In this document: positions 54,570 to 62,619 of the stretch, piece after piece
Position numbering within the stretch: the first letter of the stretch is position 1
How the letters are laid out: each line of letters starts with the position of its first letter
From: JAMCRM01 sp035561075
GTDB taxonomy: Bacteria > Acidobacteriota > Terriglobia > Bryobacterales > Bryobacteraceae
Reading direction: 5' to 3'
Assembly: GCA_035561075.1 (NCBI GenBank)
Contig: DATMYF010000013.1
Coordinates: 62,001-126,000, forward strand
Length of the DNA stretch: 64,000 bases
Position numbers and translations under genes: made by a program
Notes under the pieces: generated by a model
The model's database searches: none
The model's input: the letters and a program-made list of their open reading frames with translations, nothing else
Told to the model about the DNA's origin: nothing

Positions 54570-55340
54570 CTACCAACCCATGATCTGCATGCCTGCGTCG
54601 ACGAACAACAGGTTGCCCGTCACCCCGCGACCCAGATCGCTGGCGAGGAACACGGCAGTGTCCGCCACCTCGGCGGGATCGGTGTTCCGCCGCAGGGGGG
54701 CTTTGGCGGCCACCGTATCGAGAATGGTGGAAAAATCCTTGATGGCACGGGCGGAGGCTGTCTTCACCGGTCCCGCGGAAATGGCGTTCACCCGGATGCC
54801 GCACGGCCCCAGATCGCTGGCCAGGTAACGCACCGACGCCTCGAGCGACGCCTTGGCTACCCCCATCACATTGTAATTCGGCACCACCCGGGTGGACCCG
54901 ACATAGGTGAGGGTGGTGACGGAGCCGCCGCGTGTCATCAGGGGCGCGGCCACACGGGAAATCGCCACCAGGGAGTAGGAACTCACCTCCTGGGCCAGCA
55001 GAAAACCGTCGCGCCCGGTCTCCAGGAACGGGCGCGACAAATCATCACGGTTGGCAAAGGCGAGGCTGTGGATCACCGCGTCCAGAGGTCTGTTCAGGGC
55101 GGCAAGCGCGCTCCCCAGGGCGTCCAACTCTTCGCCCCGGGTAACGTCGCAGGGCAGCAGCGCCGCCACGTTCAGTCCTTCGGCCACGTCTTCGATGGCC
55201 TCCCTCTGCCGTTCGCCCTGATAGGTCAGGACCAGGGCAGCGCCTTCACGGGAGAACGCCTGGGCGATGCCCGAGGCGAGGCTCCATCGATTGGCTATTC
55301 CGAGTATGAGGGCTAGCTTGCCCTCCAGCAGTTGCGCCAT
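54570..55340 (-). CDS. fabI: Enoyl-[acyl-carrier-protein] reductase
   Basis: 256 aa. Last reduction step of type II fatty acid elongation, NADH-dependent. The FabI-type nucleotide motif GIANRWSLASGIAQAF replaces the canonical TGxxxGIG of SDRs. The active site is in NYNVMGVAKASLEASVRYLA (Tyr-x6-Lys), and LGPCGIRVNAISAGPVKTASA follows. The ATG at 55340 starts MAQLLEGKLALILGIA; the upstream open frame is a shadow of the Gfo/Idh gene. Ten bases separate it from the Gfo/Idh stop. Confidence 0.95.
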   Translation of the reverse strand: MAQLLEGKLALILGIANRWSLASGIAQAFSREGAALVLTYQGERQREAIEDVAEGLNVAALLPCDVTRGEELDALGSALAALNRPLDAVIHSLAFANRDDLSRPFLETGRDGFLLAQEVSSYSLVAISRVAAPLMTRGGSVTTLTYVGSTRVVPNYNVMGVAKASLEASVRYLASDLGPCGIRVNAISAGPVKTASARAIKDFSTILDTVAAKAPLRRNTDPAEVADTAVFLASDLGRGVTGNLLFVDAGMQIMGW

Positions 55341-55350
55341 GAATCGACTA

Positions 55351-56295
55351 TTATCGCAGGCGCATGGGCTTGCCGCCTTCCGCCTTACTACGCTGGGCGG
55401 CATCCATAAAGGCGAACATCTCCAGGGTTTCCTCGTTCGGCACCGGCGATTTCCCGGTCTGGAAGAATTTGATGATTTCGACAAGCAGCGGGCGGTATCC
55501 CGCGGCGGCCTTGGGGTTGCTCTGGACGACAGCCTTGGGGCGGAACACCACGGCGCCGTAGCCACCGTAAGGCCGCAGGGTGCGGACGGTACCGATCTTG
55601 CCGCCCTTCCACTTCCCTACCACCACGTCCGAGCCCGGGGTGGTGAACATGCTGACCTCTTCGCAACCGGTTCCCAGGAGGGTGAACAGCATTTCGACCG
55701 GGTGGATTCCGTACCAGGAGAGTTCCAGCTTGTGGGTCGGATCCGTCGGGCCCGGGCCCCAGGTCTCGACGCCCTGGGCGTCTTCAAACTTCATGGTGGT
55801 GCCGATTTCACCGAACCTCAGGCTCGAAGAGCTGAACCACGGCACCCCGGCTTCCTTGGCCAGACGCGCGATCTCGCGGGCGTCTTCAAGGGTGGAGGCC
55901 AGCGGCTTGTCGATGAACACCGGCTTGCGCGCGGCCAGAATGGGCTTGACCTGTTCCAGGTGGACCCGGCCGTCCACGCTTTCCAGCAGTACGGCGTCCA
56001 CTTTCTTGCACATGGAGGCGATGTCGCTGAACATCTCGACATTCCACTTGGTACGCAATTCTTCGGCGTACTTGTCCACGCGGCTGATGCTGGACTCCAG
56101 GTCTTTGCTGCCGCCCTTGTAAGCGGCGACGATACGCGCCCCCGGGACATTGTCGGGCGACGAGGGGTCATTCAGGATTTTGGCGAATGCCACGGCATGG
56201 GACGTATCGGTCCCCACGATGCCGAGCCGCAGGTCGGCCGCCGCCGAGCAAACGGCAAATGTCAGGAGAAATGCAAAGAGCTTCACAATGCGCAT
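55351..56295 (-). CDS. Sec-exported Gfo/Idh/MocA-like protein with altered NAD-binding loop
   Basis: 314 aa with a signal peptide (KLFAFLLTFAVCSAAA) directly followed by the first beta-strand (DLRLGIVGTDTSHAVAFAKIL). The usual GxGxxG is replaced by GTDTSH, while FIDKPLASTLEDA and WFSSSSLRFGE retain the fold's KP and active-site regions. Cofactor binding is therefore doubtful. A KYxxG-rich middle suggests sugar or glycoside context, not established. It is first in a run with fabI and the EgtD-like gene, although a functional link is not obvious. Confidence 0.78.
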   Translation of the reverse strand: MRIVKLFAFLLTFAVCSAAADLRLGIVGTDTSHAVAFAKILNDPSSPDNVPGARIVAAYKGGSKDLESSISRVDKYAEELRTKWNVEMFSDIASMCKKVDAVLLESVDGRVHLEQVKPILAARKPVFIDKPLASTLEDAREIARLAKEAGVPWFSSSSLRFGEIGTTMKFEDAQGVETWGPGPTDPTHKLELSWYGIHPVEMLFTLLGTGCEEVSMFTTPGSDVVVGKWKGGKIGTVRTLRPYGGYGAVVFRPKAVVQSNPKAAAGYRPLLVEIIKFFQTGKSPVPNEETLEMFAFMDAAQRSKAEGGKPMRLR

Positions 56296-56312
56296 TGTAC
56301 ACTGTGGATGTC

Positions 56313-56333
56313 AGGTGTTGGGTACTGGTTGTT
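56313..56333 (+). repeat. Degenerate GGTGTTG-type heptamer stretch
   Basis: GGTGTTG, GGTACTG and GTTGTTT in 7-base register, between the divergent Gfo/Idh and recG genes. It is related to the four-copy array at 19085-19112. Confidence 0.4.
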
Positions 56334-56359
56334 TCGTACCGCAACAAAACCACACCATC

Positions 56360-58459
56360 GTGGATCTCACAACACCGCTCACATATGTAAAGGGCGTAGG
56401 CCCGGCGCGCGCCGCCATGCTTGAAGCCAAGGGCCTAACCACCGTGGAGGACCTCCTTTCCTACGTCCCTTTCCGCTATGAGGACCGCAGCAACCTGAAG
56501 ACCGTGGCGCAGCTCGCGCCCGGCGAGATGGCCACCGTCATCGCGGACGTGCTGTCCGCCAAGGCTTCCGGCTTCAGGCGGCGGGACCTGGGGATGTTCG
56601 AGGCGCGCCTGAGCGACGCCTCCCGCGCGGTGATGCAGTGCAAGTGGTTTCACGGAAGCTATTTGGCTAACGTGCTGGTGCCGGGGATGCGGGTGGCGCT
56701 CTACGGCAAGGTGGAATTCGACAACTATACCCACGAACTCACCATGATGCACCCGGAGTTCGAGATCCTGACCGCGGACGATGAAGAGGGGGATGCCACC
56801 CTACATGTGGGCCGGCTGGTCCCCATTTATGAGGCTGCTGGAAAAGTAAGCACCCGTGCCCTGCGCACCATCATCCACCGGATACTCTCGACGCTGGCGG
56901 CGGTTCCGGACGAGGTGCCCGCGCACATCCGCGAGCGCCTCCGGCTCCCGGAACGCTGGGCCGCCATCCGGGAGACCCACTTCCCCGTCCCGGACACGGA
57001 CGTGCGGCTGCTGAACGCCTTCCGCACCCCGGCGCAGCTTCGACTGATTTTTGAGGAATTCTTCTGGCTGGAGTGCGGGATCGCCCTGAAACGGGGCCAG
57101 GCGCGTGCCCTGCCCGGCATCGCGTTCGAGCTGAACGACCGCGTGCGGGAGCGCATCAAGGCCATGCTGCCGTTCAAGCCCACAGGGGCGCAGAAACGTG
57201 TGCTGGGCGAGATCGCCAAAGACATGGCCTCGCCCCGCCCCATGCACCGCCTGCTGCAGGGCGACGTGGGCAGCGGCAAAACGATTGTGGCGGCGGAGGC
57301 GGCCGTAATCGCCATCGAGAACGGATACCAGGTGGCCATGCTGGCCCCTACCGAAATTCTGGCCGCGCAGCACGCCATCTATCTGAAGCAGATCCTGGGC
57401 AAGCTGGGATACGTGGTGGTGCTGCTCACGGGTTCCTTCACCAGCCGCGAGAAGGCGCAGCTCAAGAAACTGCTGGCGGAGGGCCTGGCGCACGTGGCGG
57501 TGGGCACCCATGCGCTCATCGAAAAAGACGTGGAGTTCCGCGCGCTGGGCCTTGCAATCATCGACGAGCAGCACCGTTTCGGCGTGCTGCAACGGCTGGG
57601 GATGGCCCGCAAGGGCGTCCACCCGGACGTGCTGGTGATGACCGCTACCCCGATTCCGCGCACCCTGTCGCTCACGCTCTACGGCGACCTGGACGTCTCC
57701 GTGATCGACGAGCTTCCCCCCGGCCGCAAGGCCATCCAGACGAAGCACGTGGCGGCGGATCAGATCGAGCGCGTCTGGAGTTTCGTCAAGCGGCAGGTGG
57801 ACGCCGGCCGCCAGGCGTACGTGGTCTACCCGGTGATCGAGGAATCCGAGACAAAGGCCATGAAGGCTGCGCAGCAGATGTACGAGCATCTCTCGGGCGA
57901 GGTATTCCCGGGGGTGGAAGTGGGGCTGATGCACGGCCGCCTGCCCGCCGAGGAAAAGGAAGCCGTGATGGCGGCGTTCAAAGACGGCAGGACGAAGATT
58001 CTGGTCTCGACCACCGTGATCGAGGTGGGGGTCGACGTGCCGAATGCCACCGTGATGGTGGTGGAGCAGGCGGAGCGCTTCGGGCTGGCGCAGTTACACC
58101 AGTTGCGCGGACGGGTAGGGCGTGGCGGAGAACAGAGTTACTGCGTGCTGGTGACGGAGCGGCTGAACGACACCGCGCGGGAACGCATCCGCACCCTGGT
58201 GGATTCGACCGACGGCTTCGAGATCGCCGAGATGGACCTGAAGCTGCGCGGGCCGGGCGAGTTCTTTGGCACCAAACAGGCGGGCCTGCCGTCGTTGCGG
58301 GTGGCGAACATCCTGCGCGACCAGGAGGTGCTCGAAGCGGCCCGGCGGGAAGCGATGGACTTCGTGGCCAGCCCGCCATCGCAGGAAGCGCTCAGCCGCG
58401 CGGTGGCTTACATCCGGGAGCACTGGCAGCGCCACTACGGCCTGGTGACGGTGGGTTGA
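56360..58459 (+). CDS. recG: ATP-dependent DNA helicase RecG
   Basis: 699 aa. Remodels stalled replication forks and Holliday junctions. N-terminal wedge OB-fold (TYVKGVGPARAAMLEAKGL; TVIADVLSAKASGF), helicase motifs in order: GDVGSGKT (Walker A), DEQHRFGV (motif II), TATPIPRTLSL (III), then DVPNATVMVVEQAERFGLAQLHQLRGRVGRG (V-VI), and the C-terminal TRG region. A GTG at 56360 opens the conserved N-terminus; the upstream open frame has an unusual repeat-like stretch (see 56313-56333) and is not credible. The gene is 1 base from rsmD. Confidence 0.95.
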   Translation: MDLTTPLTYVKGVGPARAAMLEAKGLTTVEDLLSYVPFRYEDRSNLKTVAQLAPGEMATVIADVLSAKASGFRRRDLGMFEARLSDASRAVMQCKWFHGSYLANVLVPGMRVALYGKVEFDNYTHELTMMHPEFEILTADDEEGDATLHVGRLVPIYEAAGKVSTRALRTIIHRILSTLAAVPDEVPAHIRERLRLPERWAAIRETHFPVPDTDVRLLNAFRTPAQLRLIFEEFFWLECGIALKRGQARALPGIAFELNDRVRERIKAMLPFKPTGAQKRVLGEIAKDMASPRPMHRLLQGDVGSGKTIVAAEAAVIAIENGYQVAMLAPTEILAAQHAIYLKQILGKLGYVVVLLTGSFTSREKAQLKKLLAEGLAHVAVGTHALIEKDVEFRALGLAIIDEQHRFGVLQRLGMARKGVHPDVLVMTATPIPRTLSLTLYGDLDVSVIDELPPGRKAIQTKHVAADQIERVWSFVKRQVDAGRQAYVVYPVIEESETKAMKAAQQMYEHLSGEVFPGVEVGLMHGRLPAEEKEAVMAAFKDGRTKILVSTTVIEVGVDVPNATVMVVEQAERFGLAQLHQLRGRVGRGGEQSYCVLVTERLNDTARERIRTLVDSTDGFEIAEMDLKLRGPGEFFGTKQAGLPSLRVANILRDQEVLEAARREAMDFVASPPSQEALSRAVAYIREHWQRHYGLVTVG

Positions 58460-58460
58460 T

Positions 58461-58988
58461 ATGCGCGTGATCGGTGGGGAGTTTCGTTCGCGGCGGCTGA
58501 AGTCGATTCCCGGGATGGCCACCCGGCCGACGCCGGACCGGCTGCGGGAGACGTTGTTCAACGTGCTGGCGCCGAGCATTGAACGGGCGGTGTTCCTGGA
58601 TGCCTATGCGGGCACGGGGGCGGTGGGTATCGAGGCGCTCAGCCGGGGCGCCGCGCGAGCCATCTTCCTGGAGCGCAGCCGCCCAGCCGCGGCCGTCCTG
58701 CGGGAGAACCTGCGGGCGCTGGGCCTTGAGGAGCGCTCGCGCGTGGAGCAGTCGCCCGCCGCCACAGCGCTTGCGCGTAATCGCGCGGATATCGTGTTTC
58801 TCGATCCGCCTTACGAGCAGGAAGGCGAGTACAGTGCCGCCATGCGGGCGCTCGCGGCCGATCCACCGGCGCTGGTGGTGATGCAGCACTCGGTACGGTT
58901 CACGCCCCAGGAGTCATACGGCGCACTCGCGCGTACCCGCACCCTGAAGCAGGGGGACAACGCCCTGAGCTTCTATAAGCCGGGGTAG
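58461..58988 (+). CDS. rsmD: 16S rRNA (guanine-N2)-methyltransferase RsmD
   Basis: 175 aa. Methylates G966 of 16S rRNA. Begins MRVIGGEFRSRRL with the RPT.DRLRETLFN segment; SAM motif FLDAYAGTGAVGIEALSRGA (~50) and catalytic FLDPPYEQ (DPPY) (~115) are intact. Starts 1 base after recG, so translation is probably coupled. Confidence 0.94.
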   Translation: MRVIGGEFRSRRLKSIPGMATRPTPDRLRETLFNVLAPSIERAVFLDAYAGTGAVGIEALSRGAARAIFLERSRPAAAVLRENLRALGLEERSRVEQSPAATALARNRADIVFLDPPYEQEGEYSAAMRALAADPPALVVMQHSVRFTPQESYGALARTRTLKQGDNALSFYKPG

Positions 58989-58998
58989 AATCTCCTCT

Positions 58999-59892
58999 AT
59001 GCTCCGGCGCTGCGGTTTGTGGCTCGCGTGCCTGGCGTTCGCCCTATGGGCGGATGAGCCGGCCCTGGATTTCATTCATCTGACCGATACCCATGTGATC
59101 CAGTTGGAGGGCGTGGACTCGCGGCTGGTTGCGGCACGGCAGCACTTCCGGCCGTCGGCGAAAACCCTCCCGGCATTCCTGGCCGATGCCGGAGGCAGGT
59201 ATCGCCCGGCGTTCTTCCTGATTACGGGCGACCTCATCGACGCCTTCCGGCTGGCGGATGTGAATGGGCAGGTGGATGCCTTCACGCGCGCGACCAAGGG
59301 CAGCCCGGCGCCGCTCTACCTGGCACTCGGGAACCACGATATTGCGAACTACGGAGTGGACCCGGCCGCGGGCAAGCTATTGAGCGTCCAGTTCGGGGCG
59401 GGAGAGGCACGGGCCGCATGGATCGCCGCGGCGGACTGCTTCCGCAAAGGCACCTACTACAGCTTTGAAAAGCAGGTGGGCCGCGCCACGTACCTTTTCC
59501 TGGTGCTCGATAACAGCTACAACACCGGGGAGATCGCGCAGGAGCAGATGGCCTGGCTGCGCCGACAGGTGTCGGGGCACAAAAACCGGGCGGTGATCGT
59601 GGCGATGCACATCCCGCTGATCGAGAATGCCACGTCCTACGCCATCAGGTCCGCGCTTTCGGACTGCCGGGTGGCCCTGGTGCTGGCGGGCCATACGCAC
59701 CGCGACAGGATGGCGGAGATCACGCTCGGGCTCGGTCCCACGGTGGAAGTGCGGACGGCAGCGTTCGGTTACGGCGAGAGGCACTGGCGGCGGGTCCGGC
59801 TTCGGCAGGACCGCATCGAGGTGTACGCCACCGGTGAACCGGAGCGGGTCGAGAAAACAATTCCCCTCGCTAGTGCCATAATGTCTCCATGA
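58999..59892 (+). CDS. Exported metallophosphoesterase
   Basis: 297 aa. A short N-terminal hydrophobic signal (RRCGLWLACLAFALWA) is followed by the calcineurin motifs: HLTDTHV, GDLIDAF, GNHDI, VAMHIPL and GHTHRD. It is distinct from the cytoplasmic enzyme at 7249 in having this signal and different spacing. Phosphate ester substrate unknown. The stop overlaps the next gene as ATGA, so it probably acts with the Gfo/Idh enzyme. Confidence 0.85.
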   Translation: MLRRCGLWLACLAFALWADEPALDFIHLTDTHVIQLEGVDSRLVAARQHFRPSAKTLPAFLADAGGRYRPAFFLITGDLIDAFRLADVNGQVDAFTRATKGSPAPLYLALGNHDIANYGVDPAAGKLLSVQFGAGEARAAWIAAADCFRKGTYYSFEKQVGRATYLFLVLDNSYNTGEIAQEQMAWLRRQVSGHKNRAVIVAMHIPLIENATSYAIRSALSDCRVALVLAGHTHRDRMAEITLGLGPTVEVRTAAFGYGERHWRRVRLRQDRIEVYATGEPERVEKTIPLASAIMSP

Positions 59893-60893
59893 GAATAGGC
59901 GTCCTTGGACTCGGATTTATGGGCAGTACCCATTTGCAGGCCCTCGCAGGCGTCCCCGGCGCGCAACTGGCGGCCGTGATGGATCTGGATGAGCGGCGGC
60001 TTTCGGGCGATCTTGGCGACATTCAGGGTAACCTGGGTGGTCCCGCCAAAAAAATGGATTTCTCCGGCGTGGCCAGGTACCGCACCGTCGACGAGATCCT
60101 GGCGGATCCGCAGGTGGATGCCGTGGACATCTGCCTCCCCACACATCTGCACGCGTCAATTGCCATTCAGGCGCTGCGCGCGGGCAAGCACGTGCTGGTG
60201 GAGAAGCCCATGGCACTCGACGGTGCCGTGGCGGATACGATGTGCGAAGAAGCCGCCCGGAGCGGGCGCATTCTAATGGCGGCGCAGGTGGTGCGGTTCA
60301 TCCCCGCTTACATGGAACTGGCGCGACTGGTGAAATCCGGGGAGCTCGGCACCGTACGGTGGGCCATGTTCCGCCGGCGCACGGCTGTCCCCACGTGGGG
60401 ACCGTGGGAGTTCGATAAGACCAAGAGCGGCGGCGGCATCTTCGACCTGCTGATCCACGACGTGGACATGGCGCTCTACCTCTTCGGGAGCCCGGAGGCA
60501 GTCACTGCGTCGGGTTACGAGGACATGCCCCACGGCATCGACATGATCACCGGGGACCTCCAGTTCCCGAACTGCTCCGTGACGGTGACAGGCGGCTGGC
60601 ACCACGTAGGCCAATACCCGTTCTCGATGGAGTACACGGTGGTGGCCGATAATGGCGTGGTGGAATTCAGCTCCGCGGGCCGCCCGCCCATGCTCTATCG
60701 CGCGGATGGCAGCAAGGAAGCGCTCGCCGCCGATGGGCCAGATTGCTACCAGGCCGAGATCGCGTACTTCGCCCGCTGCTGTGAAACAGGCGAGCAGCCG
60801 GCGTTGTGCGCACCCGCCGAATCCGCCGAAGCGGTGAAAGTGACGCGCCGGATGGTGGAAGCGCGGGAAAAGCGCAACGCGGCAGCGCGGTAA
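59889..60893 (+). CDS. Cytoplasmic Gfo/Idh/MocA oxidoreductase
   Basis: 334 aa without signal peptide. Full Rossmann motif GVLGLGFMGSTHLQAL, DAVDICLPTHLH, and VLVEKPMALDG (EKP), plus FDLLIHDVDMALYLFGSPEAV in the C-terminal domain. Likely an NAD(P)-dependent sugar or polyol dehydrogenase. It follows the exported phosphoesterase by a 4-base overlap, suggesting that a phosphorylated or released sugar is processed. Confidence 0.9.
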   Translation: MRIGVLGLGFMGSTHLQALAGVPGAQLAAVMDLDERRLSGDLGDIQGNLGGPAKKMDFSGVARYRTVDEILADPQVDAVDICLPTHLHASIAIQALRAGKHVLVEKPMALDGAVADTMCEEAARSGRILMAAQVVRFIPAYMELARLVKSGELGTVRWAMFRRRTAVPTWGPWEFDKTKSGGGIFDLLIHDVDMALYLFGSPEAVTASGYEDMPHGIDMITGDLQFPNCSVTVTGGWHHVGQYPFSMEYTVVADNGVVEFSSAGRPPMLYRADGSKEALAADGPDCYQAEIAYFARCCETGEQPALCAPAESAEAVKVTRRMVEAREKRNAAAR

Positions 60894-61200
60894 TTACGCG
60901 AAAAGCAGCTCCGTTTTGGAGCCGGCGGCGCGGCGCCGCGGATTGCCGTCCAGAGAATGGCGTTCAGCTCGCGGTCGTCAATCCGGTCAGGGTGGCCGCA
61001 GTGAACGGGTGCAGGTCCTGCTGGGGCTGAAACGCCCCGCCATGGGCGCGCGGCTGGCGTCGAAGTGTGTCATGGGGCTGCCGGCCCAGAATCAGCTCCA
61101 TCGTGACCAGCAATCCTCCAGGCGCGTTGGCGGCGGTCCGCTCTGATGTCGGCGTTCACGTAGAAGTTGTCAGGAAGCAAAGGATAACGCGGAATGCAGT
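60894..61200 (-). pseudogene. Decayed remnant of a phosphoesterase (alkaline-phosphatase superfamily)
   Basis: No intact gene lies in this 370-base gap, but three minus-strand frames contain recognisable fragments in the right order: PRYPLLPDNFYVNADIRAD (around 61190-61137), LLVTMELILGRQP (61108-61077), MTHFDASRAPMAGRF (~61072-61028), QDLHPFTA (~61020) and DRELNAILWTAIRGAA (~60978-60930). I recall this series from the C-terminal end of large secreted YncE/alkaline-phosphatase-type phosphoesterases of Acidobacteriota. The pieces are split by frameshifts and a large internal deletion between the first and second. A database search is needed to confirm the family. Confidence 0.6.
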
Positions 61201-61219
61201 GGGAGCCGGGCTGAGGGAA

Positions 61220-61255
61220 GGGCCGCGAATGAACCGAAACGTTCATTCGCGGCCC
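61220..61255 (-). terminator. Perfect 15-bp hairpin after the lipoprotein gene
   Basis: The two 15-base arms (61220-61234 and 61241-61255) are exact inverted copies around a 6-base loop, 9 bases after the stop of the minus-strand lipoprotein gene. No T-run follows, so it is a weak terminator or an RNA-stabilising hairpin. Part of the arm (GGCCGCGAATGAAC) is repeated with one change at the right edge of the window (63984-63997). Confidence 0.6.
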
Positions 61256-61263
61256 CGGGTTGA

Positions 61264-62619
61264 TTAAGGCTTAAAGCTGATCAGGTCCGTACGGGTATGG
61301 CCGCCCTCGGTGATGCGAGCGAGCGTGTACACCGTGCCGTCCTTAGCCACCGCGATCGAGTTCACGTACAACGGCCGGTCCCCATTCGGGTAAAACACGG
61401 GACCGTTGTCGGTGTACTTCCGGGTGGGGATGTCGTAGGTGATCAGGTGCAGATTCTCGAGCCCCTTCGCTTCACCCTTTCCCGTTACGTCCTTGCCGGT
61501 AACGCGCTTGCCGTTTTCATAGATCGGGCCGCCGGTCAGATAATACAGCGTCTTGCCGTCCGGACCCAGCGTGAAGCCCAGATAGCCGTAGCTGAACTGG
61601 TCATACATGCCGCTGAGCTTCGAGGGCTCGGAGGTAAGGCGGTCGAGGATCTCCACCTTCTCGGCCTTGGGATCGAAGCTGAACAGGTAGCCGGAGTTGC
61701 CGTGCACGCCATAGAACTTGTTTTCCGGCGCATACCAGATCACCTGCCGCCAGTTGTAAGCCATGTGGCCGGCCGATTTCGGGTCATAGAGGCCCAGGTA
61801 GTCCTTCTTCATGTTGTCGCCCTGCACGCGTTCGACGGCATCCTTCTCGTAGCTGTAACGATAGATGGTGCCGTCGCCGTCGGTGAAGTAGGCCGAGCCG
61901 TCGCGAGGGTCGATGGGGATCGAGCGGCAGACGGTGCGGTACCTGGCGCCCTTGCCGTTTTCGCCGTCGAGGAAGAACGGTCCCAGGTCCTTCATCTCTT
62001 TCTTCGCGATGTCATAGCGGAAGAAGTAGCCGGTGGGCCACGTGATGCCGTATATGCGGCCGCGCTGCCCGTCGGTGCTGGTGGTGAGGACGCCTTCCTT
62101 CTTGGGAGCGATGCCGAAGTCTTCGAACTTGCCGGACTTCAGATCGTACGCCAGTAGATGGCCGCCCGCATACTGCTTCCATCCGGCCGGGGGAATGCCG
62201 GGTTTCTCCATGTCATCGATAATGCTGTAGTAGCCAAGGTGGGTGGAGAAGTAGAGCTTACCGTTGTACTCCGTGAAGTTGACGTGGCTCTTACCCTGGG
62301 CAATCATCTTACTATCTTTCTCCCCGACTGCCTCGGTAAGATCGGCCACTAGTTTGACTTCGCCCGACTTCGGGTCGAGGGAGTACATACGGCCGGCTAC
62401 GTCGTGCAGTTGGGAGCTGAGCACGTAGTAAATGCGGCCATCGCTCGCCGCACCCATGCCGTTGTAGGTATCGTGACCCTGGGGGAAGCCCGAGTTGTAA
62501 ATCCGGGCGATCAGCTTTTTATCTTTGGCCGCCGCCGCCGTCGTGGTGGGGGGCTGCTGTTGCTGCCTTGCGCAACCGCATGCAAGCAGCGCTAGGGCAA
62601 AAGTAAGTCCGCGTTTCAT
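61264..62619 (-). CDS. Beta-propeller lipoprotein
   Basis: 451 aa. The ATG at 62619 overlaps the upstream gene's stop as ATGA and gives a lipoprotein signal (RGLTFALALLACGCARQQQQ, lipobox LLAC). The mature chain is made of repeated ~50-65-residue blades (GRIYYVLSSQLHD, LYFSTHLGYY, GRIYGITWPTGYFFRYD, GSAYFTDGDGTIYRYS, KFYGVHGNSGYLFSFDP, KTLYYLTGG, GTVYTLARITEGG), the pattern of a six- or seven-bladed propeller. Function unknown, perhaps sugar-chain binding or a lyase, given the exported Gfo/Idh partner. Longer in-frame codons read through the neighbour and are excluded. Confidence 0.82.
   Translation of the reverse strand: MKRGLTFALALLACGCARQQQQPPTTTAAAAKDKKLIARIYNSGFPQGHDTYNGMGAASDGRIYYVLSSQLHDVAGRMYSLDPKSGEVKLVADLTEAVGEKDSKMIAQGKSHVNFTEYNGKLYFSTHLGYYSIIDDMEKPGIPPAGWKQYAGGHLLAYDLKSGKFEDFGIAPKKEGVLTTSTDGQRGRIYGITWPTGYFFRYDIAKKEMKDLGPFFLDGENGKGARYRTVCRSIPIDPRDGSAYFTDGDGTIYRYSYEKDAVERVQGDNMKKDYLGLYDPKSAGHMAYNWRQVIWYAPENKFYGVHGNSGYLFSFDPKAEKVEILDRLTSEPSKLSGMYDQFSYGYLGFTLGPDGKTLYYLTGGPIYENGKRVTGKDVTGKGEAKGLENLHLITYDIPTRKYTDNGPVFYPNGDRPLYVNSIAVAKDGTVYTLARITEGGHTRTDLISFKP

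Noticed and set aside
60806..61146. Plus-strand open frames of 74 and 76 codons in the gap
   Set aside because: Arg/Gly-rich, no ribosome site, and antisense to a recognisable decayed gene.
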